DNA from: CBDHDN01 sp965261585
GTDB lineage: Bacteria; Pseudomonadota; Alphaproteobacteria; UBA6615
Length of the DNA stretch: 64,000 nt
Reading direction: 5' to 3'
Assembly: GCA_965261585.1 (NCBI GenBank)
Contig: CBDHDN010000071.1
Span: 1-64,000, forward strand
In this document: one piece after another, positions 20,254-28,783 of the stretch
Position numbering within the stretch: the first letter of the stretch is position 1
Layout of the letters: each line of letters starts with the position of its first letter
Made by a program: the position numbers and the translations under genes
Notes under the pieces: generated by a model
Database searches by the model: none
Told to the model about the DNA's origin: nothing
Seen by the model: only the letters and a program-made list of their open reading frames with translations

Positions 20254-21035
20254 TCCACAAGCACTTCTATCTGTTCGGGGTGGGTGACGTCGATCATCGG
20301 ACCGTTCAGTGATCTTAGCCAGCCGCGCACGCGGACGCGACGGCCTTCATAGTCGTCGACGGTGATGCCGTCGGCGCGGAACCGGCGCATGTCCCCCGGC
20401 GCGATGCTGATCGTGAAATCGGTCCGGTAATCGGGCCCGAAATTGAGATAGCCGCGGCCGCGTACCGTCGCCGCATAGACGATGCGGCCCTCGACGAGGG
20501 CGAACCGGCCGACATGCGCCGGCGCCCCCGCCGGATCCAGCAGCGCATAGTACGGGTGGGTCCAGATGCCCCGCGCCGTCGTGCGCGCCATCTGCTCGCG
20601 CGTCAGCAATTTGGGGATCAGCGCGCGGTTGTCGTCGAAGGTATAGACACGGGCGAGGCCGCGGCCGAGCATCGCGCCCTGCAGCCAGGTGCCGTCGTCG
20701 AGGTAGAGGTGGGCGAGCGCCCGGCCGTAGCGGTCCTCGCGCCGGCCGCCGTACCCGAGTGTCACACGCCGGCCCAGGGCCAGCGCTTCGAGCGCCGCCT
20801 TGGCCCCGTCGGCGAGCGGCCATGGCTCGAAGTCGGGCCGGCCGAGCGGCAGCTTCGGCGCCTGAATGCCGACGATGCGGACCTGACGGCCGTCGGCCAA
20901 CACGACGGTGTCGCCGTCGACGACCTCGACGACCATGGCCGTGCCGCCGTCGATCAGCGGCGCCGGCAATTCCGTCGCCGCCGCCGCTAATGCCAGCGCC
21001 CACGCCAGGACGCCGCAAAGAGCCGCCCACCGCAT
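20250..21035 (-). CDS. secreted thermonuclease-like (SNase fold) protein with altered catalytic residues
   Basis: 261 residues. A signal peptide (WAALCGVLAWALALAAAA) precedes an SNase OB fold: VVDGDTVVLADGRQVRIVGI and the YGRALAHLYL block holding the family arginine. The canonical IDAPE is IQAPK here, so the calcium-binding aspartate and the general-base glutamate are replaced. A C-terminal domain of about 100 residues follows. It is translationally coupled to the M48 lipoprotein. The start at 21035 puts the signal peptide first. Confidence 0.82.
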   Translation of the reverse strand: MRWAALCGVLAWALALAAAATELPAPLIDGGTAMVVEVVDGDTVVLADGRQVRIVGIQAPKLPLGRPDFEPWPLADGAKAALEALALGRRVTLGYGGRREDRYGRALAHLYLDDGTWLQGAMLGRGLARVYTFDDNRALIPKLLTREQMARTTARGIWTHPYYALLDPAGAPAHVGRFALVEGRIVYAATVRGRGYLNFGPDYRTDFTISIAPGDMRRFRADGITVDDYEGRRVRVRGWLRSLNGPMIDVTHPEQIEVLVE

Positions 21036-21163
21036 CCCGGCACTATAGCCGAAATCCCGTGCGGCCCGGGGATGCCGCGTCACACGCGGCCCTTGTCCAG
21101 GCTTGGCCGGGCCCGGCCGCCGCCCTACACTCGGCCGCGCGAATTTGCCGGGATCAGCCGCGC

Positions 21164-22105
21164 GTGGCCAAACTTTATCCGCCGATCGAGCCGTACGAGA
21201 CGGGCATGCTGCCCGTCGACAGCCTGCATACGATGTACTGGGAGCAGTCGGGCGCGCGCGACGGCCTGCCGGTCGCGTTCCTGCATGGCGGCCCCGGTGC
21301 CGGGACGACGCCGACCCATCGGCGTTTTTTCGATCCGGCGCGCTTCCGCATCATCCTGCTCGACCAGCGCGGCGCCGGCCGCTCGACGCCATTGGCCGAG
21401 CTGACGGACAACACGACGGCCCACCTCGTCGCCGATCTGGAGGTGCTGCGCCGGCATCTTGGGCTCGAAGGCTGGTTCATCTTCGGCGGCTCATGGGGCA
21501 GCACGCTCGCCCTCGCCTACGCCCAGGCCCATCCCAAGCACTGCCGCGGCCTTGTGCTGCGCGGCATCTTCCTCTGCCGCGAGCGCGAGATCGACTGGTT
21601 CCTCTATGGCATCCGGGCTATCTTCCCCGAGGCTTGGCGCGCCTTCGCCGACTACATCCCGGCGGACGAGCGCGGCGATCTGCTGGCCGCCTATCACCGG
21701 CGGCTCGTCGACCCCGACCCCGACGTGCATATGCCGGCGGCGCTGAGCTGGGCCGAGTACGAGGGCGCGTGCTCGACGCTGCTGCCGAGCCCCGAGACGG
21801 TCGCCGCGTTCCGTGACCGCGCCATGGCGCTGGGTCTCGCCCGTATCGAGGCCCATTACTTCGCCAACGGCGTCTTCGTGGCCAACGATGCGCTGCTCGC
21901 CGACATCGAGCGGGTGCGCCGCATTCCCGCAGTGATAGTGCAGGGCCGCTATGACATGGTCTGCCCCATCGTCACCGCCGACGAGCTGGCGCGGGCCTGG
22001 CCGGAGGCGCACTATATCGTCGTTCCCGATGCCGGCCACTCGGCGATGGAGCCCGGCATCCGCGCCGCCCTGATCGCGGCGATCGGCGAGGTCGCGGGTG
22101 CCTGA
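21164..22105 (+). CDS. pip: proline iminopeptidase
   Basis: 313 residues, alpha/beta hydrolase S33 family. Landmarks are FLHGGPGAGTTPTHRRFFDP, LLDQRGAGRSTP and the nucleophile elbow GGSWGSTLAL; the catalytic aspartate is in QGRYDMVCP and the histidine in DAGHSAME. It removes N-terminal proline from peptides. The GTG at 21164 gives the normal family length. It is divergent from the SNase gene, and its stop overlaps the next gene by 8 bp. Confidence 0.95.
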   Translation: MAKLYPPIEPYETGMLPVDSLHTMYWEQSGARDGLPVAFLHGGPGAGTTPTHRRFFDPARFRIILLDQRGAGRSTPLAELTDNTTAHLVADLEVLRRHLGLEGWFIFGGSWGSTLALAYAQAHPKHCRGLVLRGIFLCREREIDWFLYGIRAIFPEAWRAFADYIPADERGDLLAAYHRRLVDPDPDVHMPAALSWAEYEGACSTLLPSPETVAAFRDRAMALGLARIEAHYFANGVFVANDALLADIERVRRIPAVIVQGRYDMVCPIVTADELARAWPEAHYIVVPDAGHSAMEPGIRAALIAAIGEVAGA

Positions 22106-22871
22106 GGCGAACCGCGGCGCCATCGTTACCGGCGGGGCCAAGCGCATCGGCCGCGGCATCGCCGACGCGCTGGCCGCCGACGGCTGGCGCACGGTCGTGC
22201 ACTACAACACCTCGCGCGCGGCGGCCGACGCGGCGGTCGCCGAGATCCAGGCGGCCGGCGGCGACGCCGTCGCTCTCGGCGCCGATCTGGGTGACGCGGC
22301 GGCGGCCGCGGGCCTGATCGCCGCCGCCGAGGCCGCCGTCGGGCCACTCGGCTGCGTCGTCAACAACGCCTCGATCTTCGAATTCGATACCGCCGACACG
22401 TTCACCGTCGACGGCTGGGACAAGCACCTGGCGGTCAACCTGCGTGCGCCGGCGCTGCTCGCGCGGCGCTTCGCCGCGGGCCTGCCGCCGGGCGCTGGCG
22501 GCGTCGTCGTCAACCTCATCGACCAGAAGGTCGAGAACCTGAACCCGGACTTCTTCTCCTACACCGCATCGAAGCTGGCGCTCCACGGCCTGACCCGGCT
22601 GCTCGCCGTGGCGCTGGCGCCGGCCGTGCGCGTCTGCGGCATCGCGCCGGGGCTGACGCTGCCCAGCGGCGACCAGGCCGAGGCTCGGTTCGCCGAGGTC
22701 CACGACCGGACACCGCTGGGCCGCGGCAGCACGGTCGCCGACATCGTCACGGCCGTGCGCTATGTCCTGTCGGCCGCGTCGCTGACCGGCCAGACGATTG
22801 TCGTCGATGGCGGCGAGCATCTGCGGCCGCGCCCACGCGATGTTATGTTCGAGCCGATCGAGGGGGCCTAG
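22098..22871 (+). CDS. SDR family oxidoreductase, pteridine reductase/FolM-like
   Basis: 257 residues. The NADP-binding motif is TGGAKRIGRG, the TGxxxRxG variant seen in pteridine reductases and FolM rather than the usual TGxxxGxG. The catalytic YTASK is intact, and NNAS is present. Directly followed by folB, so a role in dihydromonapterin or dihydrofolate reduction is likely. The GTG start overlaps the pip stop. Confidence 0.85.
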   Translation: MPEANRGAIVTGGAKRIGRGIADALAADGWRTVVHYNTSRAAADAAVAEIQAAGGDAVALGADLGDAAAAAGLIAAAEAAVGPLGCVVNNASIFEFDTADTFTVDGWDKHLAVNLRAPALLARRFAAGLPPGAGGVVVNLIDQKVENLNPDFFSYTASKLALHGLTRLLAVALAPAVRVCGIAPGLTLPSGDQAEARFAEVHDRTPLGRGSTVADIVTAVRYVLSAASLTGQTIVVDGGEHLRPRPRDVMFEPIEGA

Positions 22872-22889
22872 GCCTCGGCTCTTGGGGGA

Positions 22890-23312
22890 ATGACGATGGG
22901 ACGAACGGCGCTGACCGCCGGCGTCATGCAGGCGTGGCTGGCCTATCAGGCGAAGGAGCTGCGGACGATGTTCTTCCGCGACCTGATCGTTGACGTGCCC
23001 ATCGGCATTCATGCCCGTGAGCGCGGCCGCACCCAGCGGGTCGCCATCAACGTCGAGCTCGTGCTGGCGCCGCCTGCGGCCGCCCATGGCGACGACATCA
23101 CCAAGGTGCTCGACTATGACGGTGTGCACGACGGCATCAAGGCGCTCGTTGCCGGCCGCCACATCAACCTGCAGGAGACGCTGGTCGAGGCGGTCGTCGA
23201 GCGCTGCCTGGCGTTCGACGGCGTGCGCGCCGTCCGCGTGTCGAGCGAGAAGCTCGACGTCTATGACGACTGCGCCGGCGTCGGCCACGAGATTGTGCGC
23301 ATCAAGGAGTAG
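22890..23312 (+). CDS. folB: dihydroneopterin aldolase
   Basis: 140 residues. The core from FFRDLIVDVPIGIHARERGR through VLDYDGVHDGI to NLQETLVEAVVERCL fits FolB, which cleaves dihydroneopterin in folate synthesis. The N-terminal 27 residues before MFFRDL are unusual, so the ATG at 22968 inside the frame could be the real start. It lies 18 bp downstream of the pteridine reductase-like gene. Confidence 0.92.
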   Translation: MTMGRTALTAGVMQAWLAYQAKELRTMFFRDLIVDVPIGIHARERGRTQRVAINVELVLAPPAAAHGDDITKVLDYDGVHDGIKALVAGRHINLQETLVEAVVERCLAFDGVRAVRVSSEKLDVYDDCAGVGHEIVRIKE

Positions 23313-23360
23313 GGCTGCCCCGGCTCGACGTTGCGCCTCACCTGGAGACGGATTGCGCCG

Positions 23361-24350
23361 CTATACCCCGAACTCCTCCAAGTCGACGGGACAACGTTCC
23401 GCGATGGAGCGCTCGGCGGCGGCGCCCATCGCCACGGACATGAGGCCGTCCTCCAGCGTCACGGCCGGCTGGCTGCCGTTGCGGATGGCGTCGAGGAACG
23501 CCGCGTGCTCGTAATAGGTCGAGCCATGGTGGGTCCCGGCGGCGAGGATCCGGGCCTCGACCTTGCCCAGATCGCCGGTTGCGACGACCTCTTCCTCCTC
23601 GCGCGACGCTTCGGCGAACATGCACAGGTCAAGCACCCCGCGGCAGCCGTTGTCGAAGTCGACGATGACAAACGCGTTGTCGATGATATCGGGCCGTTCG
23701 CCGTCGTAGGTCTCGTCCAAATGGTTGACGTCTTGGGCGCCCGATGCATAGACGCGCAGCGGCCGGGCGTTCGCGACGAGGCACATCAGGTAGAAGAAGT
23801 GGCAGCACTCCTCCACCAGGGTGCCCCCGGTGTTTCGCGCAAAGCGGTTCCAGTCGCCGACCTTGTGCAGGAAGGGAAAGCGATGCTCGCGGATGGCGAG
23901 CATGCGCAGGCGGCCGACCGTACCCTTGCGCACCTCCTCGATCAGCCGTGCAACCACGGGTATGAAACGGTGTTCCAGGCCGACCCAGACGATGCAGCGG
24001 CGGCCGGCGGCCATGGCCGCGACGGCGCGGCAGTCCTCCACCGTGGTGCATAGCGGCTTCTCGACCAACACATGCTTGTCCGTCGCCAGCACGTCGGCCA
24101 GCACCGCGCGATGCGTGTGGTTGGGCGTGGCGATCACCAGGGCGTCGGTCGGTGCCTTCGCCAGCAGGTCGCGGTAGTCCGCATAGAGCGCGACATCGGC
24201 GCCAACGACGGCGCGGACCGCGGCGCGCGATGCCTCATGTGGGTCGGCGATCGCGGTGACGACGGCGCCGGGAAGCATGCCCAGGTTCCGGGCATGCTCG
24301 CAGCCCATCATGCCGGTGCCGATGATCCCATAGCGGATCGGCGCGCCCAT
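23361..24350 (-). CDS. Gfo/Idh/MocA family oxidoreductase
   Basis: 329 residues. The Rossmann motif GIIGTGMMGCEHARN is followed by the dinucleotide-binding and EKP motif HVLVEKPLCTT. The C-terminal alpha/beta substrate domain includes HDxxH-like sequence. The substrate is probably a sugar or inositol, not defined by sequence. The start at 24350 puts the Rossmann fold at residue 5; the upstream open frame lacks it. It stands alone, 3.3 kb from a similar gene at 27677. Confidence 0.92.
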   Translation of the reverse strand: MGAPIRYGIIGTGMMGCEHARNLGMLPGAVVTAIADPHEASRAAVRAVVGADVALYADYRDLLAKAPTDALVIATPNHTHRAVLADVLATDKHVLVEKPLCTTVEDCRAVAAMAAGRRCIVWVGLEHRFIPVVARLIEEVRKGTVGRLRMLAIREHRFPFLHKVGDWNRFARNTGGTLVEECCHFFYLMCLVANARPLRVYASGAQDVNHLDETYDGERPDIIDNAFVIVDFDNGCRGVLDLCMFAEASREEEEVVATGDLGKVEARILAAGTHHGSTYYEHAAFLDAIRNGSQPAVTLEDGLMSVAMGAAAERSIAERCPVDLEEFGV

Positions 24351-24906
24351 CTGCCCGCTCACCCGCGTTACGAACGACCCGCGGTGTCTATCCCCATCGG
24401 GGCCCCTCGGCAAGGCGGGCGGCCATGGTCACGGGGGCGCCCGCGCGGCCCCCGAACCGCGACGTTGCGCCGAAACGTGCGCCCCAAGCCCGTCGAAGGG
24501 TGGGTACACGGGCCCGCGTGAGACCGTGAGTCGGCGATCTTTACACTTCGGTAAGGACTACGGATATGCGTGTAACTATCTGAAACCAGTGTGTTTTATC
24601 GGTCGCGCTGCCATATCGCCAGGGGTCGCGCGGCGCCTTCGGGCGGGCATTGTCGGGCGCCACTGTCGGCACGGCTTACACCAAACGGGTGATGCAGGCA
24701 GTGCGTGGCGTACCCTGAATGCGGTATGCGGTCGCAATCGGCGGTCAACGGTGTCGGCGGCGTTTACAGCACCGCGGTGAGCCGCCATTGCCGGCGGCCC
24801 GGTAACGCTTTGAAAACCATGGGCCGCGGGTGGCTTGGCCCGGAAGTTGCACTTGACAGCGGCACGGGAGGAGCACTGATTTCTCAGCAAAGGACGGGTG
24901 ACGCAT
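24351..24906. other. gene-poor spacer
   Basis: No reading frame with protein-like sequence and no clear promoter could be supported here. GC is lower around 24540-24610. TTGACA at 24854 has no matching -10 box at the right distance. Confidence 0.5.
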
Positions 24907-25080
24907 ATGGCGCGCAAGACAACCAAGCCCACGAAGATCTCCGGCCTGATGGCATTTTTCCGCCGCATGCGCCCGGTCGAGACCGAGCTGCCGCCGGCGA
25001 TGCGCAGCGAGTGGTCGGGCGCCGGCTGCAAGGTACTGGCAATCCACATTTCCGAAGCGACCCCTGGCGGCGCCTACTAG
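24907..25080 (+). CDS. small basic hypothetical protein (57 residues)
   Basis: The sequence starts MARKTTKPTKISGLMAFFRR and ends ISEATPGGAY. It has a basic N-terminus and no membrane helix. AAAGGA at 24889-24894 is upstream, a little far from the ATG; a GTG at 24898 in the same frame is an alternative. A member of the stop-anchored repeat family begins a few bases after its TAG, so the original C-terminus may have been longer. I recognise no family. Confidence 0.45.
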   Translation: MARKTTKPTKISGLMAFFRRMRPVETELPPAMRSEWSGAGCKVLAIHISEATPGGAY

Positions 25081-25083
25081 TCC

Positions 25084-25180
25084 TAGTCTGGTGGTCCGAT
25101 CCTGACGCTTGGGGGCCCCAAGCGTCAGGTGAACCAGCCCACAGAATCAACAAGCGCGGTGGTCCGATTCAGCCGACGGA
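25084..25180. repeat. stop-codon-anchored repeat family, copy C (inverted, one end lost)
   Basis: Reading the minus strand it matches copy A from the middle (GCTGAATCGG) through TGTGGGCTGG to the second hairpin and the terminal inverted repeat. The hairpin arms (14 bp, centred near 25115) are perfect; CTGACGC/GCGTCAG replaces CTAACGC/GCGTTAG of copy A, a compensatory change. The first hairpin is missing. Confidence 0.8.
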
Positions 25181-25235
25181 CATCGCCCTCACCGATGACG
25201 AGCGCCGCTGGCTCGTGGCCTGAACCGCGGGGGCC

Positions 25236-25706
25236 TCAGAGCCAGCGCCGGACGGTCGCCTTGTAGCCGCGGTAGGCATCGCCGAAGCGGCGCTCCAGAT
25301 GTGCCTCCTCGCGCACGATGACGCGGCGGTTCATCCAGTGGATCACCGCTACGACGAAGCCGAGGATCCACGCGCTGTCGACCATGATGGCGGCACCGAC
25401 ATAGAGGATCGTCGCGGCGACGTAGCCCGGGTTCCGCGAATAGCGATAGAGGCCGCCGGTCACCAGGGCCGTCGCCGGCTTGCGCACGTCGAATTTGGTG
25501 CCGGCGCGGCGGAACCGGCGCACCGCAAGAAAGGCGATGGGAAAGCTGACGACGACCAGCAGGCCGCCAACGGCATACTGCACGCCGGCCGGCAGGAACG
25601 CCGCCGGGATACGCGTGTCGATCGCCAGGCCGGCCAGGAACCACGCCGCGTAGACCAGCGGCGGCGGCACGGGGATGTTCGGCTTGTCGTCGCCGGTGTC
25701 GGCCAT
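25236..25706 (-). CDS. isoprenylcysteine methyltransferase-like/phospholipid methyltransferase family membrane protein
   Basis: 156 residues with three to four hydrophobic helices. The ICMT/PEMT-type signature is seen in LVTGGLYRYSRNPGYVAATI and in REEAHLERRFGDAYRGYKA near the C-terminus, which form the SAM and substrate region. The family methylates isoprenylcysteine, phospholipid or other small lipophilic substrates; the bacterial substrate is not known. Confidence 0.85.
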   Translation of the reverse strand: MADTGDDKPNIPVPPPLVYAAWFLAGLAIDTRIPAAFLPAGVQYAVGGLLVVVSFPIAFLAVRRFRRAGTKFDVRKPATALVTGGLYRYSRNPGYVAATILYVGAAIMVDSAWILGFVVAVIHWMNRRVIVREEAHLERRFGDAYRGYKATVRRWL

Positions 25707-25866
25707 GGGTCAGTCCCTCGTCGCGCGGATACGAGGTGACTGTAGTAGCAGATATGGACCCGCGCCGGCGCGGGTTCATGTCGGGACGCGCCTCGCGTTG
25801 GCGGCACGCCCGACGGCCTGTCCAAGGCGGCCGTGATAGGGCCGGCAGATGTCCAGGCTGCGGGAT

Positions 25867-26052
25867 CTACGGCACGGCGGCGACGGCGGCGTTGATCCGG
25901 CCGGACACGGCCGTGAACATGCCGGCCAAAGAATTGCCCATCGACGTCAGGGCGACGATGGCCGCCCCCGACACGAAGCCGGCGATTAAGCCATACTCGA
26001 CGGCGGTGGCGCCGGACTCGTCGCGCAGAAAGTTCTCGAGGAACTTGAGCAT
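25867..26052 (-). CDS. Flp/Fap family type IVb pilin
   Basis: 61 residues. A short basic leader (MLKFLENFLRDESG) is followed by ATAVEYGLIAGFVSGA, with the prepilin peptidase site after glycine and the conserved glutamate and tyrosine of Flp pilins. GGAG lies nine bases upstream of the ATG. Tad/Cpa assembly genes are not in the window, so this copy is an orphan. The 5' region (26053-26206) is notably AT-rich and contains divergent promoter-like sequence. Confidence 0.93.
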   Translation of the reverse strand: MLKFLENFLRDESGATAVEYGLIAGFVSGAAIVALTSMGNSLAGMFTAVSGRINAAVAAVP

Positions 26053-26121
26053 CGCTCTACTCCGGGCTCGCGACGAAGAGAATTGACTACATTTAAGTAA
26101 AGTGGCTTAACACGAAATAAA

Positions 26122-26150
26122 TTGTGGAAACGAAAGCTTACGATTACTAT
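26122..26150 (+). promoter_or_regulatory. candidate sigma70-type promoter of rsgA
   Basis: TTGTGG (26122-26127) and TACTAT (26145-26150) are 17 bp apart in an AT-rich spacer, and transcription would start about 50 bp before rsgA. Sequence match only. Confidence 0.5.
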
Positions 26151-26206
26151 GGTATGTCTGTGGAATTCTATCTAATCTAGTTGCCACTGCAGCCTGCGCG
26201 AGAACG

Positions 26207-27295
26207 ATGAGCGATCCCACTGAAGACTTGGCCAATTTCGGCTGGAACGCCCATTACCAGGCCCAACTCGGCCGCGAGGACCTGGCGCACGCCGTGCCCG
26301 TCCGCGTCATGGCCGTGCACCGCGGCGGCCACGACGTGGCCGGGCACGGCATCGCCCGGCGCATACCGCCCTTCGTGGACGACTCCGACGACGCCAACGG
26401 CGCGGAAGCCCGGACCACGGTGGGCGACTGGCTGTTGCTCGACCGGGCGACCGGCCGGACGGTACGCCGCTTGGCGCGCGCCAGCCTGTTCAAGCGCCGC
26501 GCCGCCGGGGCGACCAGCGGCGTGCAGCTGATCGCGGCCAACGTGGACACGCTGTTCGTCGTGTCGTCCTGCAATCAGGACTTCAACGAGGCCAGGCTGG
26601 AACGTTATCTGGCGCTGGCCCGTGACGCCGCGGTGACGCCGGTCGTCGTCCTGACCAAGGCCGATCTGACCGACGCACCGGGCGACTTCACCAGCGCCGT
26701 CGCCCGGCTGCTGCCGGGCCTGCTGGTGGAGCCGGGCCTGCTGGTGGAAGCGGTCGACGCACGCGACCGCGCCAGCCTCGCCTGCCTCGAGCCCTGGTGC
26801 GGCCGCGGCCAGACGGTCGCCCTCGTCGGCTCGTCCGGCGTCGGCAAATCGACCCTGGTCAACACCCTGACCGGCAGTGCGCGGCAGGCGACCCAGGCGA
26901 CCCGGGCCGACGACGACAAGGGCCGGCACACCACGTCTGGCCGCTCCTTGCATCGGCTGCCGTCCGGCGGCTGGCTGTTGGACATGCCGGGCATACGCGA
27001 GTTGCAGCTGACCGAAGCCGCCGACGGAGTGGCGGACGTATTCGCCGACGTTGTCGCCCTCGCCCGAGACTGCCGCTTCGCCGACTGCCAGCACGAGCGC
27101 GAACCCGGCTGCGCGGTCCGCGCCGCGATCGCCGGCGGGCAGCTCGACGCCGACCGCCTGCGGCGCCACCGCAAGCTCGCCGCCGAGGACGCCCACAACA
27201 GCGAAAGCCTAAGCGGGCGCCGCGCCCGCGGCCGCGCCTTCGGCAAGATGGTTCGGGGCGTCATGCACGAGAAACGTCGCGGCGAGGACGGCTGA
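26207..27295 (+). CDS. rsgA: ribosome small-subunit-dependent GTPase RsgA
   Basis: 362 residues. The circularly permuted GTPase order is visible: G4 LTKAD before G1 GSSGVGKST and G3 DMPGIREL. The N-terminal OB fold and a C-terminal zinc motif (CRFADCQHEREPGC) complete the architecture. RsgA acts in late 30S maturation. The segment PGLLVEPGLLVEAV holds a short in-frame duplication of PGLLVE. Confidence 0.96.
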   Translation: MSDPTEDLANFGWNAHYQAQLGREDLAHAVPVRVMAVHRGGHDVAGHGIARRIPPFVDDSDDANGAEARTTVGDWLLLDRATGRTVRRLARASLFKRRAAGATSGVQLIAANVDTLFVVSSCNQDFNEARLERYLALARDAAVTPVVVLTKADLTDAPGDFTSAVARLLPGLLVEPGLLVEAVDARDRASLACLEPWCGRGQTVALVGSSGVGKSTLVNTLTGSARQATQATRADDDKGRHTTSGRSLHRLPSGGWLLDMPGIRELQLTEAADGVADVFADVVALARDCRFADCQHEREPGCAVRAAIAGGQLDADRLRRHRKLAAEDAHNSESLSGRRARGRAFGKMVRGVMHEKRRGEDG

Positions 27296-27524
27296 AGCCG
27301 GCCCCCTCACCATCACCGAAGCAACGGCTCGCGAGCGCGCCGTCGCCCATCCGCTTGACAATGCGGCCCGTGAAGGCGGCGATCGTCGGGTCGATAATGT
27401 CGCGCCGCAGGGCTTGCAGCCGCGCCAGAGTCCCGGCCTCGTCCTTCCCCATCAGGCGCGAATAGCCGACCACGTCGGCCGACAGGATGGCCGCAAGCCG
27501 CCTCTGGACGCGTTCCTCGGCCAC
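27261..27524 (-). pseudogene. truncated class III adenylate/guanylate cyclase fragment
   Basis: The 87-codon frame starts with MAEERVQRRLAAILSADVVG and continues through YSRLMGKDEAGTL and IVKRMGDGAL, the beginning of a class III cyclase catalytic domain (metal-binding aspartate in ADVVGYS). After the MGDG motif the family sequence is lost; the last 22 codons are unrelated and overlap the rsgA 3' end. The gene body and C-terminal TPR or effector domains are absent. Confidence 0.75.
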
Positions 27525-27676
27525 ACGTTTTCCCGCAAGAACCTTAGGAGTTCCCGAATTCTATGTGTTGCGGGGTGGCGGTGTCCATCGAGCCCGCGGG
27601 CGGCCGATGGCCGCACCGACGCCTAAGCGAAGCAGCCGGCGGCGTCGGCTTCGGGGAAGGCGGCCGGGCGGTCGAT

Positions 27677-28771
27677 TTACGTCGCGATGTCGATGGGGCG
27701 GCCATCGGCGCTGCCGGTGACGATCGCGAGCATGACTTCGAGCGCGTGCAGGGCCAGCCGGCCGCTGGCGCGATGGGCGCCGCCGCAGCGAACGGCCAGC
27801 GCCAGCTCGGCGACGCCGAGCGCGCGGTAGTTGGCGAGCCGCGGCGCCTCGGCCGGCCAGTTCGGCGCGCCGATCGGCATGGCCGCGCCATCGTGCGCCG
27901 CCCAGTCGCCGCCGCGCGCCGTGGCCTCGACGACACCGCCGAAGAAGTTGGGGCCGGGCAGGCGCAGCGAACCCTCGGTGCCGTAGAGCTCGAGCGGCGG
28001 GTGACCGTGTCGCCAGACGTCCCAGCTGGCGGCGAACACGACCTGCGCGCCGGCCGCGAATTCGAGGATGGAGAGCGCGGTCGTCGGTGTCTCGACGGTG
28101 ATGCGCTCGCCGGTGTGCGGGCCGTCGGCCGTGATCAGCCGCTCGGCGAAGCCCGTCGCGGTGACCGAGCGGACGCGCGCCACCGGCCCCCGCAGGTTGA
28201 TCAGCGCGTTCACGTAGTAGGGCCCGACGTCGAGCACCGGCCCGCCGCCGGGCTTGTAGAAGAACGCCGGATCGGGGTGCCAGTGCTCCATGCCGTGGGC
28301 CATGAAGATCGCGGTGCCCGCAAGCGGGCGGCCGATCGCGCCGTCGTCGATCAGCGTGCGCGCCAGGCGGCCGCCGGCACCAAGGAACGTGTTGGGCGCG
28401 CAGCCGAGGCTGAGGCCGCGCACCTCGGCCTCGGCGACGAGCTTGCGCCCGGCATCGAGGTCGGTCGCCAGCGGTTTCTCCGAGAAAACGTGCTTGCCGG
28501 CCGACAGCGCGTCGGCCGACACCGCGGCGTGGGCCGCGGGGACCGTCAGGTTGATGACGATGTCGATGTCGTCGCGGGCCAGCAGCGCATCCGCGGGCAT
28601 GGCCGGGACGCCGTACTTCGTGCCCTGCGCCGCCGCCACGTCCGGCCGCATGTCGGCGACCCCGCGCACGGCGAGGCCGCGGCAACGCGCCAGGTTGCCG
28701 AGATAGATGTCGGAGATATTGCCGCAGCCAACCAGGCCGACGCCCAGTGTATTCACGGCGAGCGTGTCCAC
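27677..28771 (-). CDS. Gfo/Idh/MocA family oxidoreductase
   Basis: 364 residues. The Rossmann motif GVGLVGCGNISDIYLG is near the N-terminus, the EKP motif is FSEKPLATDL and the active-site region GGGPVLDVGPYYVNALI matches the family. Co-directional with a sugar-phosphate isomerase-like gene 12 bp upstream, so the two probably form one catabolic operon that oxidises and epimerises a sugar or inositol. Confidence 0.93.
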   Translation of the reverse strand: MDTLAVNTLGVGLVGCGNISDIYLGNLARCRGLAVRGVADMRPDVAAAQGTKYGVPAMPADALLARDDIDIVINLTVPAAHAAVSADALSAGKHVFSEKPLATDLDAGRKLVAEAEVRGLSLGCAPNTFLGAGGRLARTLIDDGAIGRPLAGTAIFMAHGMEHWHPDPAFFYKPGGGPVLDVGPYYVNALINLRGPVARVRSVTATGFAERLITADGPHTGERITVETPTTALSILEFAAGAQVVFAASWDVWRHGHPPLELYGTEGSLRLPGPNFFGGVVEATARGGDWAAHDGAAMPIGAPNWPAEAPRLANYRALGVAELALAVRCGGAHRASGRLALHALEVMLAIVTGSADGRPIDIAT

Positions 28772-28783
28772 GAGCCGCCCCCC

